Assembly (NCBI RefSeq): GCF_900112245.1
Contig: NZ_FOYX01000001.1
Location: 1,227,856-1,291,855, forward strand
From: Maribacter stanieri
Lineage (GTDB): Bacteria; Bacteroidota; Bacteroidia; Flavobacteriales; Flavobacteriaceae
Direction: 5' to 3'
DNA length: 64,000 nt
Position 1 is the stretch's first letter. Every line of letters begins with the position of its first letter. The notes beneath the pieces are model-generated. The model ran no database searches. It saw only the letters and a program-made list of their open reading frames with translations, and was not told where the DNA came from. The translations under genes and the position numbers were made by a program. Below, one piece after another: positions 44,419-52,930 of the stretch.

Positions 44419-44742
44419 TTAACAACAATTGCTTTTAGTGGTGTTGAAGAATGTATTCAGTAAAGTTTGTATTTCTGTCCATTTAGGTAGGTTAATACAA
44501 TAGCAGACTTTTTTACCTTCTATTTCACCTTTAATTAAATCAATACTCTTTAGTTCTTTTAAATGTTGTGAGATAGTTGGTTGTGCCAATCCTATTTCAT
44601 CAACAATATCATTACAGATACAGGAGTCTTGCTGACTTATATATTGTAAGATAGCAATACGGGCAGGATTGGACAGTACTTTAAAAATAACCGCTAGCTT
44701 ATTCTGCTCTACATTGAATATTTGTGTTTTAGTAATGCCCAT
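44419..44742 (-). CDS. ArsR/SmtB family metal-responsive repressor
   Basis: 107 residues with a winged helix-turn-helix (QPTISQHLKELKSIDLIKGE). Two Cys, C41-I-C43 in SCICNDIVDEIG, sit in the position of the ELCVC metalloid site of ArsR, and the protein ends in NCC. It should repress its own operon (DUF6428 and acetyltransferase downstream) until As(III), Sb(III) or a similar ion binds. The palindrome at its promoter is a candidate operator. Confidence 0.9.
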   Translation of the reverse strand: MGITKTQIFNVEQNKLAVIFKVLSNPARIAILQYISQQDSCICNDIVDEIGLAQPTISQHLKELKSIDLIKGEIEGKKVCYCINLPKWTEIQTLLNTFFNTTKSNCC

Positions 44743-44753
44743 ATCATATTTAT

Positions 44754-44765
44754 ATATTGCAATAT
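44754..44765. promoter_or_regulatory. Candidate ArsR operator
   Basis: ATATTGCAATAT is a perfect 12-base palindrome 12 bases upstream of the arsR start, extended by TTA and CGATAA on one side. Its position over the promoter suits autorepression. Confidence 0.5.
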
Positions 44766-44783
44766 TACGATAATAAATGTAAT

Positions 44784-44819
44784 AAAAAAAGTCGGATAGT
44801 ATTTTACCCGACTTTTTTT
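44784..44819. terminator. Terminator after the TM2 gene
   Basis: A7-GTCGG pairs with CCGAC-T7 around a 12-base loop. On the minus strand it follows the stop of the TM2 gene by three bases and separates it from the arsR operon. Confidence 0.85.
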
Positions 44820-44821
44820 AT

Positions 44822-45256
44822 TTAGAACCAAGGTTTTCTACCTACTTGGTATGTATTGTAAAATTCTTCATCTGATTTTGTTAAATAGATGATACCTTCA
44901 ATTAAACCTACTAGTCCCATAGCTGAAGCACCGATGCCACAGGTAAAGAAACCCACTACTAATGTAACTGCCAACATTATAATACCTTCTTTTTGATATC
45001 CTAATATAAATTTATGAATACCTAGGCAGCCTAAAATTATTGCTAAAATCCCAGCTAACATTTTTTTGTTTTCTCCTCCAGCATTGCTGAATGCTTCTTT
45101 GGCACCTGCACTAAATTCATTTGCCGTTTTTTTAGCTCCTTCACTAAAGTCTTTTGCAGATTCTTTCGCATCCTCTGAAAATTCTTTGGCTGACTCTTTA
45201 GCGTTGTCAAAAGCATCTTCTGCTTTGTCTCCTAAATCTTTATTCTCGTCTGACAT
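44822..45256 (-). CDS. TM2 domain protein with N-terminal 11-residue helical repeats
   Basis: 144 residues. The first ~57 are charged and contain 11-residue units such as AKESAKEFSED, AKESAKDFSEG and AKKTANEFSAG, an amphipathic LEA/YtxH-like helix. The C-terminal part (about 66-135) has two or more membrane segments with LGIHKFILGYQKEGII, which is the TM2 signature. It is a membrane protein of unknown function; the repeat helix is probably cytoplasmic. It has its own terminator. Confidence 0.82.
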   Translation of the reverse strand: MSDENKDLGDKAEDAFDNAKESAKEFSEDAKESAKDFSEGAKKTANEFSAGAKEAFSNAGGENKKMLAGILAIILGCLGIHKFILGYQKEGIIMLAVTLVVGFFTCGIGASAMGLVGLIEGIIYLTKSDEEFYNTYQVGRKPWF

Positions 45257-45311
45257 TTTAGTTGTTTTTTGGTGGTTATTATTAGCGATAAATGTAGCAA
45301 TTATTTAAACA

Positions 45312-45698
45312 TCACAAAAATGCTTTATCAATTGGTTCCCAAAGTTCTAATTTATTTCCGTCGGGATCTAAAATCCAACCGAATTTTCCGTATTCAAATT
45401 CTTGAATTTCGCCTACTACGGTAACACCTTCTTCTTTTAAAACCTTTAATAATTCCACAAGATTTTCAACCCTAAAATTCATCATAAAACTCGATTGGCT
45501 AGGCTTGAAATAATCAGTATCATCATTCATTGGGCTCCATTGGGTAGAACAATCATTATCTTCTTTATCTTTCCACCAAAATGTACAGCCATATTGATCA
45601 GTGTCCAACCCTAAATGTTTGTTATACCAGTTTTTAGCATGGTCTGGGTCTTTCGTTTTATAAAAGAATCCTCCTAAACCTGTTACCCTTTTTTTCAT
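45312..45698 (-). CDS. VOC family (glyoxalase-like) protein
   Basis: 128 residues with two beta-alpha-beta-beta-beta modules. Typical VOC features are YKTKDPDHAKNWYNKHLGL near the start and FGWILDPDGNKLELWEP near the end, where the Glu would be a metal ligand. It may be a dioxygenase, a lyase or a binding protein; the substrate is unknown. It follows the DUF1801 gene by 14 bases and may be co-transcribed with it. Confidence 0.85.
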   Translation of the reverse strand: MKKRVTGLGGFFYKTKDPDHAKNWYNKHLGLDTDQYGCTFWWKDKEDNDCSTQWSPMNDDTDYFKPSQSSFMMNFRVENLVELLKVLKEEGVTVVGEIQEFEYGKFGWILDPDGNKLELWEPIDKAFL

Positions 45699-45712
45699 AT
45701 CGCTTTAGGTTT

Positions 45713-46168
45713 TTATTTTTTTATAGTTGTTTCATATTTAGAAATCCAGTCTCCCACTGTTATTTTGGTACAGAGTTCCGCAATTAACTTGTAAGGAACA
45801 TCGTCCATTTTTTTAAATCTAATACAGCTTTTACCCATATCTAATTTAAGTTTGCAGTGTTTTGGGTACTCGTCTATAAACCAATTCATTAACACATTGT
45901 CTGCATAAATACCTGAGTGGTAAAGGGCGATAAAATTCTTTTGTGAAGCTAAATTAATAAATGGCAGAGGTAGTTCTGGGTTAACATGATAACCAGATGG
46001 ATATAAAGAATGTGGTACTACAAACCCTAACATGCCATAACTTATTTGCTCTTCAAAACCTTTAGGTAAATTTCCCATAATTATACCTCTTAGTTTTTCA
46101 ATTACTACACGACGTTCTTGTGGTAATTGCGCAATGTATTCATTTGGCGTGCTGGCTTTGTATTGCAT
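45713..46168 (-). CDS. DUF1801 domain protein
   Basis: 151 residues with a YdhG-like domain (EEQISYGMLGFVVPHSLYP and FINLASQKNFIALYHSG), ending in a Lys-rich stretch. It is cytoplasmic and of unknown function; related proteins are sometimes called iron-chaperone-like. It starts one base after the dehydrogenase stop, so it is probably in an operon with 46170-47114 and the VOC gene. Confidence 0.85.
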   Translation of the reverse strand: MQYKASTPNEYIAQLPQERRVVIEKLRGIIMGNLPKGFEEQISYGMLGFVVPHSLYPSGYHVNPELPLPFINLASQKNFIALYHSGIYADNVLMNWFIDEYPKHCKLKLDMGKSCIRFKKMDDVPYKLIAELCTKITVGDWISKYETTIKK

Positions 46169-46169
46169 A

Positions 46170-47114
46170 TTAACTCTCGAATTTTGCTTTAATTTTATCT
46201 ACTACGGTTTGTGCTAATTTAATTTTACTTTCAACTGTCCAACCAGCAACATGTGGTGATAGTATTACTTGATCAGAGTTTGTTAAGTATTTAAATGCTT
46301 CTGGTAAGTTATCACCTGTAAACATATTTTCAAAAGATGCCTTCTCATATTCCAACACATCTAAACCGGCACCTAGAACTTTGCCAGATTTTAAGGCAGC
46401 TACCAAATCTGATGTCTTAATACATTTACCGCGTGCTGTATTAATTATCCAAATAGGCTTTTTGAACTTTTCTATGAATTCAGAATCTACCATACCTATA
46501 GTCAGTTCTGTCTGTGGTACATGTAAACTAATCACATCTGCTCTGTTTTGAAATTCTATAATACCTACTTGCCTAGCATTCTCATCTTCAACACCACCCT
46601 GAATATCGTAGCAAATAACCTCATCTACATCAAAACCTTTTAGCTTTTTTGCGAAGGCTTTCCCCATATTGCCATAGCCAATTATACCTACAACTTTTCC
46701 TTCTAATTCAATACCACGGTTGCCTTCTCTATCCCATTTTCCGCTTCTAACTTCCTTGTCCGAAGTATTCAATTTATTAAAAAGCGATAATAGCATGCCC
46801 AAAGCGTGTTCGCCAACAGCATTACGATTACCTTCTGGAGCAGCAGCAAGAAAAATTCCAAGCGATTTAGCATGTTTGGTGTCAATATTTTCAAGTCCGG
46901 CACCTAATCTACCTATAAACTTCAGATTCTTAGCTTTGTCTAAAAATTTGGCATCAATTGAAAATCTACTGCGAATAATGAGTCCGTCGTAATTTTCAAT
47001 TTTAGCTTCAATCAGTTCTTTAGTAGAGCTATAGTCTTCATCGTTCTGAAAACCTAATTCAGAAAATTGCTCAATTATTAATGGGTGATTTATATCTACG
47101 TGTAATACTTTCAT
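46170..47114 (-). CDS. D-2-hydroxyacid dehydrogenase (3-phosphoglycerate dehydrogenase-like)
   Basis: 314 residues. Rossmann motif GIIGYGNMGKAFAKKL (near 142-157), the catalytic Arg in NTARGKCI, Glu in LDVLEYEK and His in LSPHVAGWTVES are all present. It oxidises or reduces a 2-hydroxyacid with NAD. The length fits short SerA without an ACT domain, so serine biosynthesis is possible but not proven. It lies 10 bases downstream of the cupin gene. Confidence 0.88.
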   Translation of the reverse strand: MKVLHVDINHPLIIEQFSELGFQNDEDYSSTKELIEAKIENYDGLIIRSRFSIDAKFLDKAKNLKFIGRLGAGLENIDTKHAKSLGIFLAAAPEGNRNAVGEHALGMLLSLFNKLNTSDKEVRSGKWDREGNRGIELEGKVVGIIGYGNMGKAFAKKLKGFDVDEVICYDIQGGVEDENARQVGIIEFQNRADVISLHVPQTELTIGMVDSEFIEKFKKPIWIINTARGKCIKTSDLVAALKSGKVLGAGLDVLEYEKASFENMFTGDNLPEAFKYLTNSDQVILSPHVAGWTVESKIKLAQTVVDKIKAKFES

Positions 47115-47124
47115 TTAATCTAAA

Positions 47125-47490
47125 TTATATTTCGGGGTAGTTTGTTTGTGTTTTTTCATCTTGTACGTTTCCTGTATGGGAAGTACTTAATTTTTCAAAT
47201 AACATTACGTGCACTTCTTCATCATCTTTGGTCATTGGACAATGCTCAACGCCTTTTGGTATAATAATTATCTCTCCTTGTTTTACTATCTCTGTACGGT
47301 CTCTAAATTGCATGTGTAAAGTGCCTTTTACAATTTGGAAAAGTTCATCTTCGTTGACATGTGAATGCCATACAAACTCACCTTTTAACTTGGCTAGTAG
47401 TACTTGCATGTTATCAACAACACCAATTTGATGTGGATGCCAATACCCACTTACTAGTTCATATTTTTCTTTAAGATTAATACTCTTCAT
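47125..47490 (-). CDS. Cupin domain protein
   Basis: About 121 residues from ATG 47490 (MKSINLKEKYELVSG); an upstream start at 47535 adds 15 unrelated residues. The single cupin has a WHSHVNEDELFQIVKG metal-type motif and a second motif VEHCPM. It is a small metal-binding cupin, enzymatic or sensory; the substrate is unknown. It is the first gene of a run of four or five short genes on the minus strand. Confidence 0.83.
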   Translation of the reverse strand: MKSINLKEKYELVSGYWHPHQIGVVDNMQVLLAKLKGEFVWHSHVNEDELFQIVKGTLHMQFRDRTEIVKQGEIIIIPKGVEHCPMTKDDEEVHVMLFEKLSTSHTGNVQDEKTQTNYPEI

Positions 47491-47606
47491 AAATGTGTTT
47501 GTTTTTATCCTAATAGGATAAAAAATGGTTGACATTCTTTTTTAGAAAATTGATTATAGTAAGATACGCAAAGCGCCAGTATTCTAAAAAGAAGATGAGC
47601 TGTTTA

Positions 47607-48962
47607 TTAAATGCCTAAAATCAATTTTGCAATAGAGAAGTAGATTAAAATTCCGAAAATATCATTTCCTGTAGTTATAAACGGACCGGTAGCTACTGCT
47701 GGATCAACGCCTCTTTTGTCTAAAAATACAGGTATAAAGGTGCCGATTAATGCGGCAATAATAATAACTGATATTAGGGCGACACAAAGGGTTATTGATA
47801 TTAAATAACTAGTATGAAAGAAGAAATGGCTAATGACCAATACGATGGCGGCAATGGCAACACCATTAATTAGACCTAACGTAAATTCTTTAAGTAGCCT
47901 GTTTAAAATTTCCCCTTTTACGGTATTGTTGGCTAGACCTTGTACCATAATAGCCGATGATTGTACACCAACATTACCTGCTGTAGCCTGAATTAATGGA
48001 ACAAAAATTAACAGTATAGGAAAAGTACTCATTACTTCTTGAAAACTACTTATTATACTGGCGGCACCAATACCACCGAACATACCAATAATTAACCAAG
48101 GTAAACGTGCCTTTGTAAGCTCCCAAATACTATCATCAGAATCTACCCCTCTAGAAATACCTGCGGCCATTTGGTAGTCACGCTCGGCTTCTTCTTTAAT
48201 AACATCTACAATATCATCAATAGTAATACGACCAACCAATCTACCTATTTCATCAACTACAGGTATGGCCTCAAGGTCATACTTGGTCATAATTCTAGCT
48301 ACTTCTTCTGGATCTTCATTAACATTTACTGCATCAACATTTTTAATGAAAACATCTTTAATATGGGTTTTTGTAGAAGTCGTAAGTAAATCTTTTAACG
48401 AAAGCCTACCTTTTAATTTGTCTTCGTCATCTACTACATAAATAGAATGTACACGAGTAACATTTTCTGCCTGTGCACGCATCTCTTTCACACAAGTAAG
48501 AACATTCCAGTTTTCATTGACCTTTACAAGCTCTTTTGCCATAAGTCCACCAGCAGAGTCCTCGGCGTATCTTAAAAGATCTACGATGTCTTTTGCGTGA
48601 TCTCTATCTTCAATTTTAGAGATTACATCTTGTATTTGTTCTTTTGGTAGTTCCCCAATAATATCTGCGGCATCATCGGTATCTAACTCTTCTAATTCAC
48701 TAGCTATTTCTTGAGATGATAGATTACCCAATATAGCTTCACGAACATCTTCATCTAATTCTGTTAAAACATCTGACGTTTTATCACTGCCAAGTAATTT
48801 GATTAGATAGGTAGCTTGATTCTCATCTAGTTCATTGATGATTTCAGCAACATCGGCATAATGCACGGCACCTAACATAGAATTTAGTTCAGTATCATTG
48901 TTTTGATCAATGAGCTGTTCTATTTCTTCTACAAATTCTTCTGTTAGTTTAAAGGGTGTCAT
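47607..48962 (-). CDS. mgtE: Magnesium transporter MgtE
   Basis: 451 residues. The N-terminal superhelical MgtE_N domain carries repeats such as [19 protein letters not shown]. Two CBS domains follow (about 130-260), then five transmembrane helices with [17 protein letters not shown]. It mediates Mg2+ uptake, gated by the Mg2+-binding cytosolic domains. Its start overlaps the rsmA stop by 14 bases, so translation is likely coupled. Confidence 0.95.
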   Translation of the reverse strand: MTPFKLTEEFVEEIEQLIDQNNDTELNSMLGAVHYADVAEIINELDENQATYLIKLLGSDKTSDVLTELDEDVREAILGNLSSQEIASELEELDTDDAADIIGELPKEQIQDVISKIEDRDHAKDIVDLLRYAEDSAGGLMAKELVKVNENWNVLTCVKEMRAQAENVTRVHSIYVVDDEDKLKGRLSLKDLLTTSTKTHIKDVFIKNVDAVNVNEDPEEVARIMTKYDLEAIPVVDEIGRLVGRITIDDIVDVIKEEAERDYQMAAGISRGVDSDDSIWELTKARLPWLIIGMFGGIGAASIISSFQEVMSTFPILLIFVPLIQATAGNVGVQSSAIMVQGLANNTVKGEILNRLLKEFTLGLINGVAIAAIVLVISHFFFHTSYLISITLCVALISVIIIAALIGTFIPVFLDKRGVDPAVATGPFITTGNDIFGILIYFSIAKLILGI

Positions 48963-49815
48963 CTGCTATTTTCTTCGTCAATGCTATAAAATCGGCAACA
49001 GCCAACTGTTCTGGTCTAAGATCAAATATAGTATCTTCTCTTAGATTATCTGATAAGGTAAATGTTTTTAAACTGTTACGTAACGTCTTTCTACGTTGGT
49101 TAAAAGCCGTCTTCACAACTCTATATAGTAATTGTTCATCGCAAGAAAGTTCAAATTCAGGTTTACGCGTTAATCGTAATACGCCCGACTGTACTTTTGG
49201 TGGAGGATCAAAAACATCTGGTTCTACGGTAAATAAATATTCAGCGTCATAAAATGCTTGAACCAAAACCGAAAGAATGCCATAAGCTTTACTGCCTTCT
49301 GCAGAACAGATACGTTGCGCAACTTCTTTTTGAAACATACCCGAAAATTCAGGAATTTGAGTTCGAAGCTCTAGCATTTTAAAAACAATCTGGGTTGAAA
49401 TATTGTAAGGAAAATTACCTGTTATACCAAATTGCTCTTCACCAAACAAAGTCGAAATATCAAAATTTAAAAAATCTGCTTCAATAACTTTAAAAGTGCC
49501 TTCGCCTTCAAATGCTTTAGGATGTTCTAGCGGGAAGGTTTCATTTAAGTATGTGATGGACTCTGTATCTAAATCCATTGCAACTAAATTACTATCTCTT
49601 AAAAGAAGGTATTTAGTTAGTACTCCAGTACCCGGACCTATTTCAATTACATTTTTATAGTCCTTTTGTAATAAGGTTTCCGCTATTTGCTTAGCAATAT
49701 CTTCATCTTTTAAAAAGTGCTGACCTAGATATTTTTTTGCTTTTACAGGACCTTTTTCATAGTGCTTTTTATGAGCATATTTATCACCTTTATTCTTCTT
49801 TCTTTTCGTTCCCAT
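48949..49815 (-). CDS. rsmA: 16S rRNA adenine dimethyltransferase RsmA (KsgA)
   Basis: 288 residues. The SAM motif [14 protein letters not shown] (57-70) and the catalytic NFPYN (in GNFPYNIS, near 132) are conserved. It dimethylates two adjacent adenines in helix 45 of 16S rRNA. The N-terminal ~25 residues are a Lys-rich extension ([15 protein letters not shown]) that is common in flavobacteria. It is upstream of mgtE with overlap and follows the DUF4286 fusion gene by 20 bases. Confidence 0.95.
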   Translation of the reverse strand: MGTKRKKNKGDKYAHKKHYEKGPVKAKKYLGQHFLKDEDIAKQIAETLLQKDYKNVIEIGPGTGVLTKYLLLRDSNLVAMDLDTESITYLNETFPLEHPKAFEGEGTFKVIEADFLNFDISTLFGEEQFGITGNFPYNISTQIVFKMLELRTQIPEFSGMFQKEVAQRICSAEGSKAYGILSVLVQAFYDAEYLFTVEPDVFDPPPKVQSGVLRLTRKPEFELSCDEQLLYRVVKTAFNQRRKTLRNSLKTFTLSDNLREDTIFDLRPEQLAVADFIALTKKIADDTL

Positions 49816-49835
49816 AACCTGTTTTTAACGGCACT

Positions 49836-50468
49836 CTATTTTGCAATATACGCCCATGCGTTTTTTCCTGAAGCCAATTGAATTAGAATTCTTTCATATG
49901 CTGCTCCTTCATACTTGTCCGCTTTTTGCAATTCTTGATGAGATAGGGTATATACTTGACCTTTTATAATATCTTCTTTAACTCCGGTATGTAGCAAGGT
50001 AGGGTAGAGGTCTGCTACCTTCTCTTTAGATATAATGTACTGTGGCAATTCATCTTCAAACCCATTTAAAGGTCTAGAGAAAACACCTAATTGTACTTCT
50101 CTTTCTTGTAATGTTCCGTAAGTAAACAAATAATGTGTAGCTGCAGCACGTTGTACAAAGTACTCATCTACTACTTCTAGTTCTGTTTTAAAAGAAACCA
50201 ATTGACCAGCAAATTTCTTTTGAATACTTTCAATTAAAGCAGGTGCATCTTCTTCATAATATCTTTCTAATGTTTCTTTGTCAGGTACCGTATATTGAAC
50301 GGAATATGTAAAGCCTCCCATGTCTTCTTCAACCAGAACTTTGGTAAATTTTGCGCTTAAAAATTTACCTGTTGAAAGTACTTGGGGAATATGGGTTTCT
50401 TTCATCCATTTTACCCAAAAATGGTGAGCTGTTTCTTCTATGTTGGTGGTAACGTTATATATGTACAT
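49836..50468 (-). CDS. DUF4286 protein fused to an AIG2-like gamma-glutamylcyclotransferase domain
   Basis: 210 residues. Residues 1-100 are a DUF4286 ferredoxin-like domain (MYIYNVTTNIEETAHHFW and FTYSVQYTVPDKETLERYY). Residues about 112-210 have the AIG2/GGCT beta-barrel: YLFTYGTLQEREVQLGVF, GQVYTLSHQELQKADKYEG and AYERILIQL. The YGTL loop and the Glu in DKYEGAAYE fit the catalytic site. The two parts are in one open frame. Similar genes next to rsmA in flavobacteria may be single DUF4286 proteins, so the fusion deserves a check. Confidence 0.75.
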   Translation of the reverse strand: MYIYNVTTNIEETAHHFWVKWMKETHIPQVLSTGKFLSAKFTKVLVEEDMGGFTYSVQYTVPDKETLERYYEEDAPALIESIQKKFAGQLVSFKTELEVVDEYFVQRAAATHYLFTYGTLQEREVQLGVFSRPLNGFEDELPQYIISKEKVADLYPTLLHTGVKEDIIKGQVYTLSHQELQKADKYEGAAYERILIQLASGKNAWAYIAK

Positions 50469-50545
50469 GCCTTAAAATCAAAGTTCAAATTGTATTGCAA
50501 AGTTAGGTCAACTAAGTCTTAATACATATTAGATGAACAGTGTTT

Positions 50546-52339
50546 TTAATTTATGGAGTCTCCCCTTAAAATTCTAAAGTTCTTTCGGGCTTCAGGAAAG
50601 TAGTAACTATCTTGATAGTTATAGATTATTTTCTCGTACTGTTCCTTTGCTTTTAAAGGGTCGTTAAGTACTTTTCTATATAGTTCGCCAAGTGCAAAAT
50701 AAGCATCATCGGCTAAAATACCATTTCTATAAAAGGTTATTATTTTCTGATAGTTTAATTGTGCCTCTTCGTATTTCTTTAGCTTTTCAAATAATTGCGC
50801 TTGCTTTAAAAGTGCTTCATCTTCAATTTTTTCGCCCTTGTGGTTTTCTAAAATATCATCTAGGACTTTTATAGCTTCGCCTGTGTTATTTTGATAAGCT
50901 AAAAAGTCTGCTCGCGCATATTTTTTTAATGCTGTTTGGGTAGAATCTTCAAGCGAATTATCTGAAATAAGTAAACTCAACTGCATGGCATCGTTTGCGA
51001 TTAATTGCGAAGTGGAACTTCGTAATACCTTTAACTGAGTTAATGCCCAGTCAAAATCGCCTTTGTAAAAACTTGTTTGAGCCACTTTATAACGGGCATC
51101 TTGACCTAAAACATCGTTTTTTAGTTTTTGCTGAATTTGAGAAAAATAGATAAGTGCTTCGTTGAACTTTTTGTTATACACTAAAATATCGCCCAACGCT
51201 AGTTTTAGATATGCCGTGCCTCTATCACTTAAGGGTAATTCTAAACTATTCTTCAATATTTTTTCTGCGGGTGCCGGTTCATTTTTTTTAAACGTTAGAA
51301 AGTTTGCGTATGCAACTTGTAATTGTAACGATTGGGATTTGTATCCAAAATCATCTATGAGCGCATCATATTTTTTTTGAATACCATCTAACTGATTGTT
51401 TGAAACATCTAATAACTCAATATCAATTAGGTTTAGTTCTGCATCTAATTGGGTAATTTTATTATTTGTATTATCGATGACATAGCTGTAAATATCTTTG
51501 GCTACTTCATATTCTTCAGTGTCTAAAGCACTTTTACCTAAATTTTCTAACCTAGAAGTAGAACTGCCGTTCATCCGTTTAAAAATGGCTTTCTCTTGTC
51601 TTAAAGCACTATTGTATTGCTTTTGTTGAACAAAGAGCCAGCTCAGTAATTCGTTCCATAGAATATCGGGATTCTTTTGAGCGCGTTCTAATAATACTTT
51701 TTTTAATAGGAGGTTGTTTTTATCCTCAGCATTTTCAGATACAAAATCATCAATACTTCTTAGAATATTAGATTTTGATGTTTTACCGTCTATTACAAGG
51801 TTTAGGTAAGAATTGTACATGGCTTCTACATTACCTTGTTCACCATAAATTCTAGCCAGTTGAAAGTTGAAATCTAAAGCAGGATTAAGTTCCATTGATT
51901 TTTGAAAGGCTTTTATAGCCATATCCAGTAAACTATATTTTTGAAACTGAAGACCTAAGGCATATCCGTAATTCGGATTTTTAGGAATTATATCTAGTGC
52001 TTTATCGTAATAGGTTTGTGCTGTGTCTTCTTTTTCTTGAAGATTATAATTGTAGCCCAAATCTATTAATAGTGTAGGGTAGGGGTTGCGGTCTTTTAAG
52101 CGCTCATTTAAAAACTCTTCAGCATCTTGGTAACGCTCTAATTGCTGATAACATGAAACTAAATCTTGTACATATTCCGTTCTTCGCGGATTTTTCCCCA
52201 CAAGCTTTTCATAAAAAACTACTGCTTTTTCAAAATCACCATCAGCAAAATATTGCTTTGCCAAGAAATCATCTTGGGCATAGGTGAACGTAGACAGGGT
52301 AACAAATGAAATTAGAAAAATGATAAAACGCATAATCAA
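50546..52339 (-). CDS. TPR-repeat exported protein
   Basis: 597 residues. A signal peptide (1-21, ending TFTYA) is followed by about ten TPR or related helical repeats, for example GDFEKAVVFYEKLVGKNP, AQTYYDKALDIIPKNPNY and YEEAQLNYQKIITFYRNGIL. TPR arrays are protein-binding scaffolds; this one is probably in the periplasm. It is upstream of the DUF4286 fusion. The partner is unknown. Confidence 0.85.
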   Translation of the reverse strand: MIMRFIIFLISFVTLSTFTYAQDDFLAKQYFADGDFEKAVVFYEKLVGKNPRRTEYVQDLVSCYQQLERYQDAEEFLNERLKDRNPYPTLLIDLGYNYNLQEKEDTAQTYYDKALDIIPKNPNYGYALGLQFQKYSLLDMAIKAFQKSMELNPALDFNFQLARIYGEQGNVEAMYNSYLNLVIDGKTSKSNILRSIDDFVSENAEDKNNLLLKKVLLERAQKNPDILWNELLSWLFVQQKQYNSALRQEKAIFKRMNGSSTSRLENLGKSALDTEEYEVAKDIYSYVIDNTNNKITQLDAELNLIDIELLDVSNNQLDGIQKKYDALIDDFGYKSQSLQLQVAYANFLTFKKNEPAPAEKILKNSLELPLSDRGTAYLKLALGDILVYNKKFNEALIYFSQIQQKLKNDVLGQDARYKVAQTSFYKGDFDWALTQLKVLRSSTSQLIANDAMQLSLLISDNSLEDSTQTALKKYARADFLAYQNNTGEAIKVLDDILENHKGEKIEDEALLKQAQLFEKLKKYEEAQLNYQKIITFYRNGILADDAYFALGELYRKVLNDPLKAKEQYEKIIYNYQDSYYFPEARKNFRILRGDSIN

Positions 52340-52410
52340 AGATAAGTAGAATGACGTAAGATGTTGTTAAGGAGATGGTAACAAACTAGGTATTTTAAAA
52401 TAGAGGTCTT

Positions 52411-52650
52411 TTAGGATTTGTTGTGCGAACCATCGCATTTGGGCATTTATCTTAGATAAACCACAAACACAATCATGTAAATCTTTACCGATGAATATTC
52501 TTTCGATATTCTTTTTAATTCTAGATGTACGTGTAGTAAATTGTTTGGCTTGTTGAATATGAAGTATGTATCCTTTTTGACGATCGGGAGTTAAACTATC
52601 AAAATCTTCTTTGAATTTTGGGTTTTCTGAAATTTTTGTTCTAGTTCAAT
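52411..52650 (-). pseudogene. Remnant of a YdeI/OmdA-domain protein with a CDGSH-like tail, frameshifted
   Basis: The 590-base region after the TPR gene has no intact gene. On the minus strand, one frame gives NPKFKEDFDSLTPDRQKGYI, HIQQAKQFTTRTSRIKK and IFIGKDLHDCVCGLSK, which is the YdeI/OmpD-associated (OmdA) pattern. It then shifts. Removing one base (near 52449) restores KMPKCDGSHNKS and a stop at 52411, so the original C-terminus had a CDGSH motif (CVCGLSK then MPKCDGSH). An in-frame TGA lies upstream, and no start is present. Two disruptions and a missing N-terminus argue for a real pseudogene. Confidence 0.65.
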
Positions 52651-52856
52651 ATGAACAACAAAGTCGGATTATTTTTTTGATCTTTTCATGTACCATAAAG
52701 TAATATGATTTATGATAGTATAGGATATTCAAAAACCTAATTAATATAACTGATCTTTTTATTTAATTTAGATAGTAATAAGTTCGATTAAGGGCTAAAT
52801 CGGATAGATTCAACAGCTTATAGTTTATCAAAATAAAAAAACAGAAAAATATTAAT
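52651..52856. other. AT-rich spacer between the pseudogene and the serS terminator
   Basis: I see no gene or RNA here. It may hold further remnants of the pseudogene's N-terminal part, for example an out-of-frame VVHIELEQKFQK, but nothing is certain. Confidence 0.5.
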
Positions 52857-52889
52857 AAAGGAGTACTGTATGTACTACAATCCTCCTTT
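52857..52889 (-). terminator. Hairpin after serS
   Basis: AAAGGAG (52857-52863) pairs with CTCCTTT (52883-52889), with AGTAC/GTACT inside the loop. On the minus strand it follows the serS stop by about 40 bases and leads into a moderately T-rich stretch. Confidence 0.55.
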
Positions 52890-52930
52890 AAAGGTGCTAG
52901 AACTTTTAAGCGATGATTAAAGTCGTAAGA

